A stretch of 64,000 nucleotides of DNA from Paracraurococcus lichenis (lineage in GTDB: Bacteria > Pseudomonadota > Alphaproteobacteria > Acetobacterales > Acetobacteraceae): contig NZ_JAUTWS010000012.1 of the NCBI RefSeq assembly GCF_030657435.1, positions 124,001 through 188,000 on the forward strand, read 5' to 3'. Shown here one piece after another: positions 33,257-42,091 of the stretch. Numbering within the stretch: position 1 is the stretch's first letter; the number at the start of each line of letters is the position of its first letter. The position numbers were made by a program, and so were the translations under genes. Below the pieces are notes generated by a model. The model ran no database searches, was not told the DNA's origin, and saw nothing but the letters and a program-made list of their open reading frames with translations.

Positions 33257-34513
33257 ATGGCCCTCACCCGCCGCGCCGCGCTCGGCGCCCTGCTCGCCGC
33301 CCCGGCCCTCTCCCGCGCGCAGGCGCAGGCCCGGCTGCTGGTCATCGGCGGCGGCTTCGGCGGCGCCACCGCCGCCCGCTTCGCCCGCACGCACTACCCG
33401 GACCTGGAGGTGACGCTGGTCGAGCCGCAGGCCCGCTTCGTCACCTGCCCCTATGGCAACCTGCTGCTGGCCGGCACCCGGCAGATCGGCGACATCACCT
33501 TCACCTATGACGGGCTGCGCGCCGCGGGCGTGCGCATGGTCCAGGACTGGGCCGAGGGGATCGACGCGGCGGCGAAGCGCGTCCGGCTGCGCGGCGGCGC
33601 GACGCTCGGCTACGACAAGCTGATCCTCTCGCCCGGCATCGCGCTCCGCTACGGCGCCCTGCCGGGCTATGACGAGGCCGCGGCGCAGGTCTTCCCGCAT
33701 GCCTGGGTGCCGGAAGATGGCAGCCAGATCCTGCTGCTGCGTCGGCAGCTCGAGGCCATGGAGGATGGCGGCGTGGTCGGGCTCTCGATCCCCGACAACC
33801 CCTTCCGCTGCCCGCCCGGTCCCTATGAGCGGATCAGCATGATCGCGGCCTATCTCAAGCGTCACAAGCCGCGCTCCAAGGTGCTCGCGCTCGACGCCAA
33901 GGACGCCTTCAGCAAGCAGGGGCTGTTCCAGGACGGCTGGAAGCAGCTCTACGGCGCCATGGTCGAATGGGTGCCGGCGAGCAGGGACGGCAAGGTGGCG
34001 CGCGTCGATCCGGGTGCCAAGGTCTTCGAGACCGAGTTCGGCGAGCGGCACCGCGTCGATGTCGGCAACGTCATCCCGCCGCAGTCGGCGGCACGCATCG
34101 TGATCGAGGCCGGTCTCGCCCCGGCCGGCTGGGCGGAGGTCGATCCGCGGAGCTTCGCCTCGAAGCTCGCGCCCGACATCCACATCATCGGCGATGCCAA
34201 TAGCGGCGCGCCCATGCCGAAATCCGGCTTCGTCGCCAACAACACGGCGAAGCAGGCGGTGGCCAGCGCGGCCGCGGCGCTGCGCGGGGAGCCGCCGCCG
34301 GAGGGCGTCTACTTCAACACCTGCTACTCCCATGTCGGCGAGGGTTACGGGATCAGCATCGTCGGCATCTACCGCCCCGGCCCGGACGGCTTCGTCGAGG
34401 TGCCGGGCTCGGGCGGCGTCTCGCCGCGCGGCGACCTGCCGGAGCAGCGGCGGCTCGAGGCGCTCTACGCCGATGCCTGGTACGCCAGCATCACCCGCGA
34501 CATGTTCGGCTGA
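33257..34513 (+). CDS. fccB: Flavocytochrome c sulfide dehydrogenase, flavoprotein subunit
   Basis: A 418-residue FAD protein. N-terminal Tat-like signal (LTRRAALGALLAAPALSRAQ), dinucleotide motif LLVIGGGFGGATAARFA, VTCPYGNLLL (redox Cys), IPDNPFRCPPGPYERISM, HIIGDANSGAPMPKSGFVAN and VYFNTCYSH (second conserved Cys), all typical of FccB/SoxF. It oxidises sulfide to sulfur or polysulfide in the periplasm, passing electrons to the cytochrome encoded just upstream. An in-frame GTG at 33242 overlapping the cytochrome stop is an alternative start. No other sox genes are in the window. Confidence 0.92.
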   Translation: MALTRRAALGALLAAPALSRAQAQARLLVIGGGFGGATAARFARTHYPDLEVTLVEPQARFVTCPYGNLLLAGTRQIGDITFTYDGLRAAGVRMVQDWAEGIDAAAKRVRLRGGATLGYDKLILSPGIALRYGALPGYDEAAAQVFPHAWVPEDGSQILLLRRQLEAMEDGGVVGLSIPDNPFRCPPGPYERISMIAAYLKRHKPRSKVLALDAKDAFSKQGLFQDGWKQLYGAMVEWVPASRDGKVARVDPGAKVFETEFGERHRVDVGNVIPPQSAARIVIEAGLAPAGWAEVDPRSFASKLAPDIHIIGDANSGAPMPKSGFVANNTAKQAVASAAAALRGEPPPEGVYFNTCYSHVGEGYGISIVGIYRPGPDGFVEVPGSGGVSPRGDLPEQRRLEALYADAWYASITRDMFG

Positions 34514-34731
34514 GCCACAGGATCGGCGTTGCCGGCCCATCGGCCGGGCCTCCAGGTGGCCTGCCGCGACGGCGAAGCGTCGCCGGGAACCGTGCCGGCG
34601 GGCGACCGGCCGGCGACACCCTGGCCGGAGGCTTAACGGCCGATTCGGGTCCCGGCCGGGGTTTCCGCCGGAGGCTCACAAGGGTTCCGGGGGAGTTTCC
34701 GGCGCTCCGTGAGGGTTGCGGGAAAAAAATC

Positions 34732-34750
34732 TGCCGCCCCCGGCATTTTT
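34732..34750 (+). terminator. Probable terminator after fccB
   Basis: TGCCG-CCCC-CGGCA at 34732-34745 followed by TTTTT, preceded by AAAAAAA at 34723-34729. The stem is only 5 bp, but the flanking A and T runs can extend it and make it bidirectional. It lies about 220 bases past fccB and just before the promoter-like site at 34754; the sequence from 34514 to here has no gene. Confidence 0.5.
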
Positions 34751-34753
34751 CGC

Positions 34754-34782
34754 TTTTCATGCCTGGGGGTGGGGCCTATATG
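34754..34782 (+). promoter_or_regulatory. Candidate promoter of the ornithine decarboxylase leader
   Basis: TTTTCA (34754-34759) and TATATG (34777-34782) separated by 17 bases, in an AT-rich island. Four of six bases match each sigma-70 box. It would start transcription near 34789, giving a leader of about 250 bases. Confidence 0.4.
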
Positions 34783-35036
34783 CGGCTCCAGACGCAGTAC
34801 GCACGTGCCTCTGGCCCCAGGCCCACGGAATCCCGGCGCTCCTCCACAACGGCGCCAAGTACCGGATCACCGCGGCGCAAGGTTTACGCAACGACGTCAA
34901 GCGTTCTGGCAACCCCGCCCGGAGAAGTCCGGGCGGCTCACTTGGTCGCTGGTTCGTTCGACCGTTTCGTCAACTTGGGGCCGCCGTTCCCGTTGCTCGG
35001 GCGCGGTCCTTACAACTCGTGTAAGGAGGCTGTGGC
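34783..35036 (+). ncRNA. Structured 5' leader of ornithine decarboxylase, probable speF RNA element
   Basis: Roughly 250 bases without a credible protein. A conserved-looking core, including GGATCACCGCGGCGCAAGG and CAACGACGTCAAGCG, is followed by a perfect 9-bp hairpin CCGCCCGGA-GAAG-TCCGGGCGG (34914-34935) and ends in the Shine-Dalgarno hairpin. The speF RNA family described in alphaproteobacteria occupies just this position, upstream of ornithine decarboxylase genes. I cannot run the covariance model, so membership is by position, size and structure. A frame 34780-35040 crosses it but has unusually low GC at third positions for this genome and is not called. Confidence 0.6.
35007..35029 (+). 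promoter_or_regulatory. Hairpin sequestering the odc ribosome binding site
   Basis: TCCTTACA (35007-35014), loop ACTCG, TGTAAGGA (35020-35027): a perfect 8-bp stem whose right arm contains most of the Shine-Dalgarno AAGGAGG (35023-35029), seven bases before the odc ATG. When folded, ribosome access should be blocked. Confidence 0.75.
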
Positions 35037-36167
35037 ATGACCCCGAAGGTCGCCGCCTATCTGCGCGACGTCGCGCCGGCTACCCCGTGCCTCGTCCTCG
35101 ACGTGGACCGCGTGGAGCAGAATTACCGCCGGCTGATGGCGGCCATGCCGCTCGCCCGCGTCTACTACGCCGTGAAGGCGAACCCGGCCGCCCCGATCCT
35201 TGAGCGCCTGGTCGGCCTCGGCTCCTCCTTCGATGCCGCGAGCCTCGAGGAGGTGCAGGCCTGCCTCGCCGCCGGCGCGCGGCCGGAGGCCATCTCCTTC
35301 GGCAACACCGTCAAGAAGGAGCGGGCGATCCGCACGGCCTTCGAGGCCGGCGTGCGCATGTATGCCTTCGATTCCGAGGCCGAGCTGATGAAGCTCGCCC
35401 GCAGCGCCCCGGGCGCGCGCGTCTATTGCCGCATCCTGGTCGGCAATGACGGCGCGGAATGGCCGCTGTCGCGCAAGTTCGGCTGCGAGGTCGAGATGGC
35501 GAAGGAGCTGATGCTGCGGGCGGGCGAGCTCGGCCTCGATCCCTATGGCATCTCCTTCCATGTCGGCAGCCAGCAGACCCGGACCGCCGCCTACGAGGCC
35601 GCGATCGGCCGCGTCGCCATGCTCTTCACCGACCTGAAGGAGGCCGGCGTCAACCTGCGCATGGTCAACCTCGGCGGCGGCTATCCCGTGCGCTACCGCG
35701 CCGAGGTGCCGGAGATCGACGATTTCGGCGCCGCCATCATGGGCGCCATGGCGCAGCATTTCGGCAATGCGCTGCCCGAGATGGTGATCGAGCCGGGCCG
35801 CTTCATCGTCGGCGATGCCGGCGTGGTCAGCGCCGAGGTCGTGCTGGTCTCCCGCAAGGGCAAGGACGATCCGGTGCGCTGGGTCTATCTCGACATCGGG
35901 CGCTTCGGCGGCCTGGCGGAGACCGAGGGCGAGGCGATCAAGTACGCCTTCCGCACCCCGCATGACGGCGGCGTGGACGGCCCGGTGACCATCGCCGGCC
36001 CGACCTGCGACAGCACGGACACGCTCTACGAGAAGAGCAACTACCGGCTGCCGCTGGCCCTCGACTGCGGCGACCGGGTCGAGCTGCTGGCGACCGGCGC
36101 CTATGTGACGAGCTACGCCAGCCAGTCCTTCAATGGCTTCCGGCCGCTGGCCGAGCACTACGTCTGA
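35037..36167 (+). CDS. odc: Ornithine decarboxylase (fold III, PLP-dependent)
   Basis: A 376-residue alanine-racemase-fold decarboxylase making putrescine from ornithine; some relatives also accept lysine. Lys47 in VYYAVKANP forms the PLP Schiff base. Other signatures: FDAASLEEVQACL, FHVGSQQTRTAAYEAA, NLGGGYPVRY (phosphate loop), EPGRFIVGDAG and GPTCDSTDTLYE with Cys324 at the partner active site. Expressed from a long leader whose hairpin hides the Shine-Dalgarno, which suggests polyamine- or ornithine-linked translation control. Followed by a strong hairpin and an Lrp-type regulator. Confidence 0.93.
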   Translation: MTPKVAAYLRDVAPATPCLVLDVDRVEQNYRRLMAAMPLARVYYAVKANPAAPILERLVGLGSSFDAASLEEVQACLAAGARPEAISFGNTVKKERAIRTAFEAGVRMYAFDSEAELMKLARSAPGARVYCRILVGNDGAEWPLSRKFGCEVEMAKELMLRAGELGLDPYGISFHVGSQQTRTAAYEAAIGRVAMLFTDLKEAGVNLRMVNLGGGYPVRYRAEVPEIDDFGAAIMGAMAQHFGNALPEMVIEPGRFIVGDAGVVSAEVVLVSRKGKDDPVRWVYLDIGRFGGLAETEGEAIKYAFRTPHDGGVDGPVTIAGPTCDSTDTLYEKSNYRLPLALDCGDRVELLATGAYVTSYASQSFNGFRPLAEHYV

Positions 36168-36171
36168 CGCG

Positions 36172-36202
36172 GGCCGGTCCGGGGCGGTGCCCCGGGCCGG
36201 CC
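36172..36202 (+). terminator. Strong GC hairpin just after odc
   Basis: A 14-bp stem (36172-36185 with 36189-36202, one G-U pair, loop GGT) beginning five bases after the odc stop. No U-run, so either a factor-dependent terminator or a 3'-end-protecting hairpin. Confidence 0.5.
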
Positions 36203-36277
36203 CGGGCAGGCTCCGATTCGTCTCCGCACGAAAATCCTTCCGTTCACAAGCGGCGCGGGGGCGCATAAGCTCCCGCC

Positions 36278-36745
36278 ATGGACGAGATCGACCGCAACCT
36301 GACCGTTGCCCTGCAGCTCGACGGCAGCGCGGGCCTGGCGGAACTGGCGAAGGTCGCGGGGCTTTCCGTCTCCGCCACGGCGGAGCGGGTGAAGCGGCTG
36401 GAGGAGAGGGGCGTCATCCGCGGCTGGCGCGCGGACCTCGACCCCGTGCAGGTGGGCTGCCCGCTGCTGGTGCATGTGCTGGCCTCCGTCGCGCCCGGGC
36501 GCGACGACGCGGGTTTCCGCAAGGCGATCCGGCGGCAGGAGGCGGTGCTGGAATGCCACGCCGTGACCGGCGCCTGGACCTACCTGCTGAAGCTGCGCCT
36601 GCCGGACCTCGCGGCGCTCGACACCTTCCTCAACGAGGAGCTGCGCACCCTGCCGGGCGTGCAGCGCGTGGAGACGCTGCTGACCATCGCCACGGTGCGG
36701 GAGACCTCCATCCTGCCGGTCGCGCCGGCGGATCCGGAGGAGTAG
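36278..36745 (+). CDS. Lrp/AsnC family transcriptional regulator
   Basis: A 155-residue regulator: N-terminal winged helix-turn-helix (LAELAKVAGLSVSATAERVK, then RLEERGVIRGWRADLDP) and a C-terminal RAM/ligand domain (LLVHVLASVAPG, ECHAVTGAWTYLLKLRLPDL). These octameric regulators respond to amino acids. It lies between odc and a convergently oriented solute-binding-protein gene; which it controls is not evident. The ATG at 36278 fits the family N terminus MDEIDRNL. Confidence 0.9.
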   Translation: MDEIDRNLTVALQLDGSAGLAELAKVAGLSVSATAERVKRLEERGVIRGWRADLDPVQVGCPLLVHVLASVAPGRDDAGFRKAIRRQEAVLECHAVTGAWTYLLKLRLPDLAALDTFLNEELRTLPGVQRVETLLTIATVRETSILPVAPADPEE

Positions 36746-36760
36746 GGGCTCCGCTAGGGC

Positions 36761-38338
36761 CTAGCGCTCCGGCCGCACCGCCATGGCCGTCGTGCGCTCG
36801 TCCATCCGCGCCTCGTAGCGCAGCCCCTTCCGCAGCGCCCAGGTATTGACGAGCTGGAACATCGGGATGATGGCGACGTCGTCCATGGCGAGCTTCACCG
36901 CCTCGCGCAGCAGCGCCTCCCGCTGCGCGTCGTCGATGGTCGCCGCGGCGCGCGCGGTCAGCGCATCGAGCTCCGGATTCGAATAGCGCCCGACATTGCT
37001 CGCGCCCGTCCGCTTCTCCCGGTCGAAGCTGCTGAGGATATTGACCAGGGTGTAGCTCGCCTCGCCCGTCACGCTGCCCCAGCCGCTGAGCCGGATGGCG
37101 TAGTCCTGCCGGCTCGAGCGGAGGGAGAAGCTGGCCCAGGGCGCCGCCTCCACCTCCGTCCGGATGCCGATGCGGGTGAACATCTGCGCGACGGCCTGCG
37201 CCGCCTTGGCGTCGTTCGGGTAGCGGTCGTTCGGGGTGTGCAGGGTCATGCGGAAGCCCTGGGGGTAGCCCGCCTCGGCCAGCAGCCGCTTCGCGCCTTC
37301 CGGGTCGAAGGCGGGCGGCGTCACCTCCGGGTTGTAGCCGAAGGTGCCGGGCACCAGCCATTGCCCGGCGGGCTGCGCCGTGCCCTCCATCACCCGCTCC
37401 GTCAGCGCCGCGCGGTTGATGGCCATGGAGAGGGCGCGCCGCACGCGGAGATCGAGGAAGGGGTTGGCCGGCAAGGGCTTCCCGTCGTTGTCGCTGACGA
37501 AGGGCACCTCCCTCGTGCGGGAATGGTCCATGACCAGGTAGATCAGCCGCAGCCCCTGCACCTCCGCGACCGTGACCCTGCCGTCACGCCTGAGCCGCGC
37601 GAGGTCGGTCGAGGGCACCTGGTCGATGATGTCGACATCGCCGGCGAGCAGTGCCGCGGTGCGCGCGCCGTCATTGCCGATGAAGCGGTAGGTCACCCGC
37701 GCCCAGGGCTCCGGCCCGCGGAACCAGGCCTCGTTGCGCGCCAGCTCCGTCCGGTCGCCGGGGCGATAGGCGGTCATGCGGTAGGGGCCGGTGCCGATCG
37801 CCGCCTTGCCGCTGTTGTAGTCCTCGGTCGCGGCGCCCTCGCCGGCATGCTTCGAGACGATGGCGACGGAGGCGAGCTCGGTCGGCAGCAGCGGATGCGG
37901 CCGCGCGGTGTGGAAGCGGATGGTGAGCGGATCGACGATCTCGACCGTCTCGATGGCGCGGACGAAGCCGCCGAAGCCGCCCGGGCTGCCCGGAACATTG
38001 GGGGCGCGGGCGATGGTGAAGGCGACGTCCTCCGCCGTGAAGGCGCGGCCGTCATGCCAGGTGACGCCCGGGCGCAGGCGGAACTCCCACACGGTCTCGG
38101 ACAGGGTGCGCCAGCCCTCGGCAAGGCCGGGATAGGGCTGCGCCCGGGCGTCGCGCTCCACCAGCCGGTCGAAGATGTGCATCGCCAGGCTGTTGTTGGG
38201 CGCGGCGTTGTAGAAATGCGGATCGATCGAGGTGACGGCGCCGCCGATGCCGATGGTGAGCGCGCCCGGCTCGCGCTGGGCGAGGGCGGGGCCCGTAAGG
38301 CCCGCGAGCAGGAGGGCGGCAAGGGCGGTTCGGCGCAT
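36761..38338 (-). CDS. ABC transporter substrate-binding protein, family 5 (dipeptide/oligopeptide type)
   Basis: A 525-residue periplasmic protein with signal peptide (RRTALAALLLAGLTGPALA). Family-5 features: VTSIDPHFYNAAPNNSLAMH, WEFRLRPGVTWHDGRAFTAE, AIGTGPYRMTAY, RRALSMAINRAALTERVMEG and GYNPEVTPPAFDPEGAKRLL. AAGGAG precedes the ATG at 38338. It is monocistronic, divergent from a paralogue at 38617 that heads the ABC operon, and likely offers a second substrate specificity to the same permease (inference). Confidence 0.92.
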   Translation of the reverse strand: MRRTALAALLLAGLTGPALAQREPGALTIGIGGAVTSIDPHFYNAAPNNSLAMHIFDRLVERDARAQPYPGLAEGWRTLSETVWEFRLRPGVTWHDGRAFTAEDVAFTIARAPNVPGSPGGFGGFVRAIETVEIVDPLTIRFHTARPHPLLPTELASVAIVSKHAGEGAATEDYNSGKAAIGTGPYRMTAYRPGDRTELARNEAWFRGPEPWARVTYRFIGNDGARTAALLAGDVDIIDQVPSTDLARLRRDGRVTVAEVQGLRLIYLVMDHSRTREVPFVSDNDGKPLPANPFLDLRVRRALSMAINRAALTERVMEGTAQPAGQWLVPGTFGYNPEVTPPAFDPEGAKRLLAEAGYPQGFRMTLHTPNDRYPNDAKAAQAVAQMFTRIGIRTEVEAAPWASFSLRSSRQDYAIRLSGWGSVTGEASYTLVNILSSFDREKRTGASNVGRYSNPELDALTARAAATIDDAQREALLREAVKLAMDDVAIIPMFQLVNTWALRKGLRYEARMDERTTAMAVRPER

Positions 38339-38616
38339 CGGCGGACTCCTTCGCCGCCAGCTTAGGGCAAAGGCCGCCGGCTTGGAGCCGCTGAGACAGC
38401 GTAATCTGCTCGGCCGGGCAATAGCCCGGACTGCTGGCATCCGGACAAGCGCGGGACGGTTTGGCGGCGCTGGCGGCCGCGATGGCAGCGATTGCCGCGG
38501 GTTTGGGCAAGACCGGGGCGGCGAGGCCCCGACGCGCGGCGCCGCCGCGTCCGGCCGTCTTCAACCGGCATGGCCGGGCTGCTACATGCTGGTGAGCCGG
38601 GCGGCGGGAGACGGGC

Positions 38617-40215
38617 ATGGGGTGGAGCGTTCGCGCGGCGTCTGGCGCCGCGGTGCTGGCATGGTCGCTCGCCTGGGCATCGGCCGGGTGGGCGCAGAGC
38701 CTGACCATGGGTGTCGGCGCGCCGGTCACCTCGCTCGACCCGCATTACCACCAGCTCTCGCCCAATACCGCCGTCGCGCACATGATCTTCGGCGGCCTGA
38801 CGACGACGGATGCGCATGCGCGCGTGGTGCCCGACCTGGCCGAGAGCTGGAGGGCGGTGGACGCGACCACCTGGGAGTTCCGGCTGCGCCAGGGCGTGCG
38901 CTTCCACAACGGCAGCGCCTTCACCGCGGAGGACGTGGCCTTCACCTTCGACCGCGTCCCGAAGGTGCCGAACTCGCCGAGCAGCTACGCCATCTACACC
39001 CGCCCGATCCGGGAGGTGCAGGTCGTCGACAGCCACACGCTGCGGCTGAAGACCGCGGTGCCCTATCCGCTGATGCCGACCGACCTTGCCAGCATCATGA
39101 TCCTCGACCGCGAGACGCATGCGGCCGCGACGACCGAGGGCTTCAATGCCGGCCCCATGGCGGTCGGCACCGGGCCCTTCCGCATGGTCAGCCATCGCAA
39201 CGGCGACCGGATCGAGTTCGAGCGCAACGACGATTACTGGGGCCCGCGGCCGCACTGGCAGCGCGTGACCTACCGGATGATCACCAACGACGCCGCCCGC
39301 ACCGCGGCGCTGCTGGCGGGCGACGTGGACTTCATCGACCAGGTGCCGACGAGCGACCTGGCGAAGCTGCGGGGCGACCAGCGCCTCTCGCTGTCGGAGA
39401 TCACCGGCCTCAGGCTCATCTATCTCGCCTTCGACCATATGCGGGCGGAGGCCTCGCCCTTCGTCACGGACAACGACGGCAAGCCGCTGGCGCGCAATCC
39501 CCTGAAGGATCAGCGGGTGCGCCGGGCGCTCTCGCTGGCGATCGATCGCGGCGCCATCGTGGAGCGGGTGATGGAGGGCGCCGCCATCCCCGCCGGGCAG
39601 TTCCTGCCGGAGGGCAGCTTCTCCTGGGTGCCGGACCTCGCCGCGCCGCGTCCCGACCCTGAGGGCGCGCGGCGCCTGCTGGCCGAGGCCGGATTCGACA
39701 AGGGCTTCCGCATCACCCTGCACGGGCCGAACGACCGCTACCCCAACGATGCGCGCATCATCCAGGCGATCGGCCAGATGTGGACGCGGCTCGGCGTGCG
39801 CACGGCGGTCGAGGCGAGCCCATGGTCGAGCTTCGTCGCCCGCGCGGGGCGACAGGAATTCTCCGCCTTCCTGCAGGGCTGGGGCACCTCTTCGGGCGAG
39901 GGGTCCAACCCGCTGCGCAACCTGACCGCGACGCCGGACCGGGACAAGGGCTACGGCGCCTCCAACCGCGGCCGCTACTCGAACCCCGAGGTGGACGGCA
40001 TCCTGGACGCGGCGATGCGGGAGCTGGACGATGCGAAGCGGGAGGCGCTGCTGCAGCAGGCGACGCGCCTCGTCTTCGAGGATGTCGGCATCCTGCCGCT
40101 GCACATCCAGAAGAACGCTTGGGCGATGCGCCGCGGCCTGGCGCATGAGGCGCGGGCCGATGAGCTGACCCGTGCGCAGGATGTCCGCCCGGCCGCCGCC
40201 GGCGCCGTGCGATGA
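38617..40215 (+). CDS. ABC transporter substrate-binding protein, family 5, first gene of the ABC operon
   Basis: A 532-residue periplasmic protein with signal peptide (MGWSVRAASGAAVLAWSLAW and then an AQ cleavage region). It aligns along its length with the divergent gene at 36761-38338: VTSLDPHYHQLSPNTAVAHM, WEFRLRQGVRFHNGSAFTAE, AVGTGPFRMVSHRNGDR, RRALSLAIDRGAIVERVMEG. It overlaps the first permease gene by four bases. Ligands in this family range from peptides to glutathione, nickel or sugars; none can be chosen here. Confidence 0.92.
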   Translation: MGWSVRAASGAAVLAWSLAWASAGWAQSLTMGVGAPVTSLDPHYHQLSPNTAVAHMIFGGLTTTDAHARVVPDLAESWRAVDATTWEFRLRQGVRFHNGSAFTAEDVAFTFDRVPKVPNSPSSYAIYTRPIREVQVVDSHTLRLKTAVPYPLMPTDLASIMILDRETHAAATTEGFNAGPMAVGTGPFRMVSHRNGDRIEFERNDDYWGPRPHWQRVTYRMITNDAARTAALLAGDVDFIDQVPTSDLAKLRGDQRLSLSEITGLRLIYLAFDHMRAEASPFVTDNDGKPLARNPLKDQRVRRALSLAIDRGAIVERVMEGAAIPAGQFLPEGSFSWVPDLAAPRPDPEGARRLLAEAGFDKGFRITLHGPNDRYPNDARIIQAIGQMWTRLGVRTAVEASPWSSFVARAGRQEFSAFLQGWGTSSGEGSNPLRNLTATPDRDKGYGASNRGRYSNPEVDGILDAAMRELDDAKREALLQQATRLVFEDVGILPLHIQKNAWAMRRGLAHEARADELTRAQDVRPAAAGAVR

Positions 40216-41186
40216 CCGTCTTCCTGCTGCGCCGGCTGATCCAGGCGGCGGCCGTGGTGCTGGCCATGTCGCTGCTGGTCTTCCTCGGCGTCTATGCGAT
40301 CGGCGACCCGGTCGAGATCCTGATCAGCCCGGAGGCCGACCAGATCGAGCGCGAGCGCGCGATCCGGGCGCTCGGCCTCGACCTGCCGCTCTGGCAGCAA
40401 TACCTCGTTTTCCTCGGCAACGCGCTGAAGGGCGACCTCGGCCGCAGCTTCGTCTTCAACGAGCCGGCCCTCCAGCTCATCCTGCAGCGCATGCCGGCGA
40501 CGCTCGAGCTCGCCATCGGCGCGACCATCGCGGCGCTGCTGATCGGCCTGCCGCTCGGCCTCTATGCCGGGCTGCGGCCCAACGCGGCGCTGTCGAAGGG
40601 CATCATGGCGGGCAGCATCCTTGGCTTCTCCCTGCCGACCTTCTGGGTCGGGCTGATGCTGATCATGGTCTTCGCCGTCCAGCTCGGCTGGCTGCCGAGC
40701 ACGGGGCGGGGCGAGACCGCGACGGTGCTCGGCATGCGCTGGAGCTTCCTGACGCGCGACGGCCTGGCGCATATGGTCATGCCGGCGCTCAACCTCTCGC
40801 TCTTCAAGATCAGCCTGGTGGTCCGCCTGACCCGCGCCGGGGTGCGGGAGACGATGCTGATGGACTTCGTCAAGTTCGCCCGCGCCAAGGGGTTGAGCCC
40901 GGCGCGGATCACGCTGGTCCATGTGCTCCGCAACATCCTGATCCCGGTGGTGACGGTGGTGGGGCTGGAATTCGGCGGGACCATCGCCTTCTCGGTCGTG
41001 ACGGAGAGCGTCTTCGCCTGGCCCGGCATGGGCAAGCTGATCATCGACAGCATCAACCTGCTCGACCGCCCTGTCATGGTCGCCTATCTGATGGTGATCG
41101 TGCTGATGTTCGTCGCCATCAACCTCGTCGTCGACATCGCCTATTCGCTGCTCGATCCCCGCGTCCGGCTGGAGGCCAGGGCATGA
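40212..41186 (+). CDS. ABC transporter permease, DppB type
   Basis: A 324-residue inner-membrane permease with six helices. The N-terminal helix LLRRLIQAAAVVLAMSLLVF, the ALGLDLPLWQQYLVFLGNAL loop, GFSLPTFWVGLMLIMVF and the EAA-like region GVRETMLMDFVKFARAKGLS (about residue 215) are characteristic. Overlaps the gene before and after by four bases each. Confidence 0.94.
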   Translation: MTVFLLRRLIQAAAVVLAMSLLVFLGVYAIGDPVEILISPEADQIERERAIRALGLDLPLWQQYLVFLGNALKGDLGRSFVFNEPALQLILQRMPATLELAIGATIAALLIGLPLGLYAGLRPNAALSKGIMAGSILGFSLPTFWVGLMLIMVFAVQLGWLPSTGRGETATVLGMRWSFLTRDGLAHMVMPALNLSLFKISLVVRLTRAGVRETMLMDFVKFARAKGLSPARITLVHVLRNILIPVVTVVGLEFGGTIAFSVVTESVFAWPGMGKLIIDSINLLDRPVMVAYLMVIVLMFVAINLVVDIAYSLLDPRVRLEARA

Positions 41187-42091
41187 GCGGCGTCGCCTCC
41201 GGCGCCGTCGCGCCGCGGGTGGAGACGCCCTTCCGCCGCTTCGCTGCGGAATTCGCCGAATCTCGCCTCGCCCTCCTCGGGCTGCTGGCCTTCGCCGCCA
41301 TCGTGCTGGTCGCGGCGCTCGCGCCCTGGATCGCGCCGCAGGACCCCTACGACCTCGCCCAGCTCGACATCATGGACGGGCGGCTGGAGCCGGGGAGCAT
41401 CGGCGGCTCCGGCATCACCTATTGGCTCGGCACCGACGACCAGGGGCGGGACATGCTGTCCGGCATCCTCTACGGGCTGCGCACCTCGCTGCTCGTCGGC
41501 GCAGGCTCGGCGGTGATCGCCTGCGCGGTCGGCGCCTCGCTTGGCATGCTCGCGGCCTACGCCGGCGGGCGGACCGATGCGGCCATCATGCGGCTGGTGG
41601 ACCTGCAGCTCTCCTTCCCCGCCATCCTCGCCGCGCTGATGATCCTCGCCTTCCTCGGCAAGGGCGTGCTGAACGTGGTCATCGCCATCGTCGTGGTCGA
41701 ATGGGCCTATTATGCGCGCACGGTGCGCGGCACGGCGCTGGTCGAGCGGCGGCGGGAATACATCGAGGCGGCGCAATGCCTCGCCCTGCCGGCGCACCGC
41801 ATCATCTTCCGCCATTTGCTGCCCAATTGCCTGCCGCCGCTGATCGTGGTGGCCACCATGCAGATCGCCCGCGCCATCGCGCTGGAGGCGACGCTGTCCT
41901 TCCTCGGCCTCGGCGTGCCGATCACCGAGCCCTCGCTCGGCCTGCTGATCGCCAATGGCTACGAGTACATGCTGAGCGGCAAATACTGGATCAGCTTCTA
42001 CCCGGGCGTCGCGCTGCTGGTGACCATCGTCGCCATCAACCTGGTCGGCGACCAGCTCCGCGACGTGCTGAACCCGAGGCTGAAGCGATGA
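41183..42091 (+). CDS. ABC transporter permease, DppC type
   Basis: A 302-residue inner-membrane permease. N-terminal single helix (LALLGLLAFAAIVLVAALAP), HWLGTD-like segment YWLGTDDQGRDMLSGILYG near 78, and the EAA loop RREYIEAAQCLALPAHRIIF near 190 are typical of DppC/OppC. The start at 41183 overlaps the DppB stop by four bases and follows AGG. Confidence 0.94.
   Translation: MSGVASGAVAPRVETPFRRFAAEFAESRLALLGLLAFAAIVLVAALAPWIAPQDPYDLAQLDIMDGRLEPGSIGGSGITYWLGTDDQGRDMLSGILYGLRTSLLVGAGSAVIACAVGASLGMLAAYAGGRTDAAIMRLVDLQLSFPAILAALMILAFLGKGVLNVVIAIVVVEWAYYARTVRGTALVERRREYIEAAQCLALPAHRIIFRHLLPNCLPPLIVVATMQIARAIALEATLSFLGLGVPITEPSLGLLIANGYEYMLSGKYWISFYPGVALLVTIVAINLVGDQLRDVLNPRLKR

Noticed and set aside
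34780..35040. A frame of about 86 residues through the odc leader ending on the odc ATG
   Set aside because: Third positions are not GC-biased as in real genes here, no Shine-Dalgarno precedes it, and the sequence is better explained as structured RNA.
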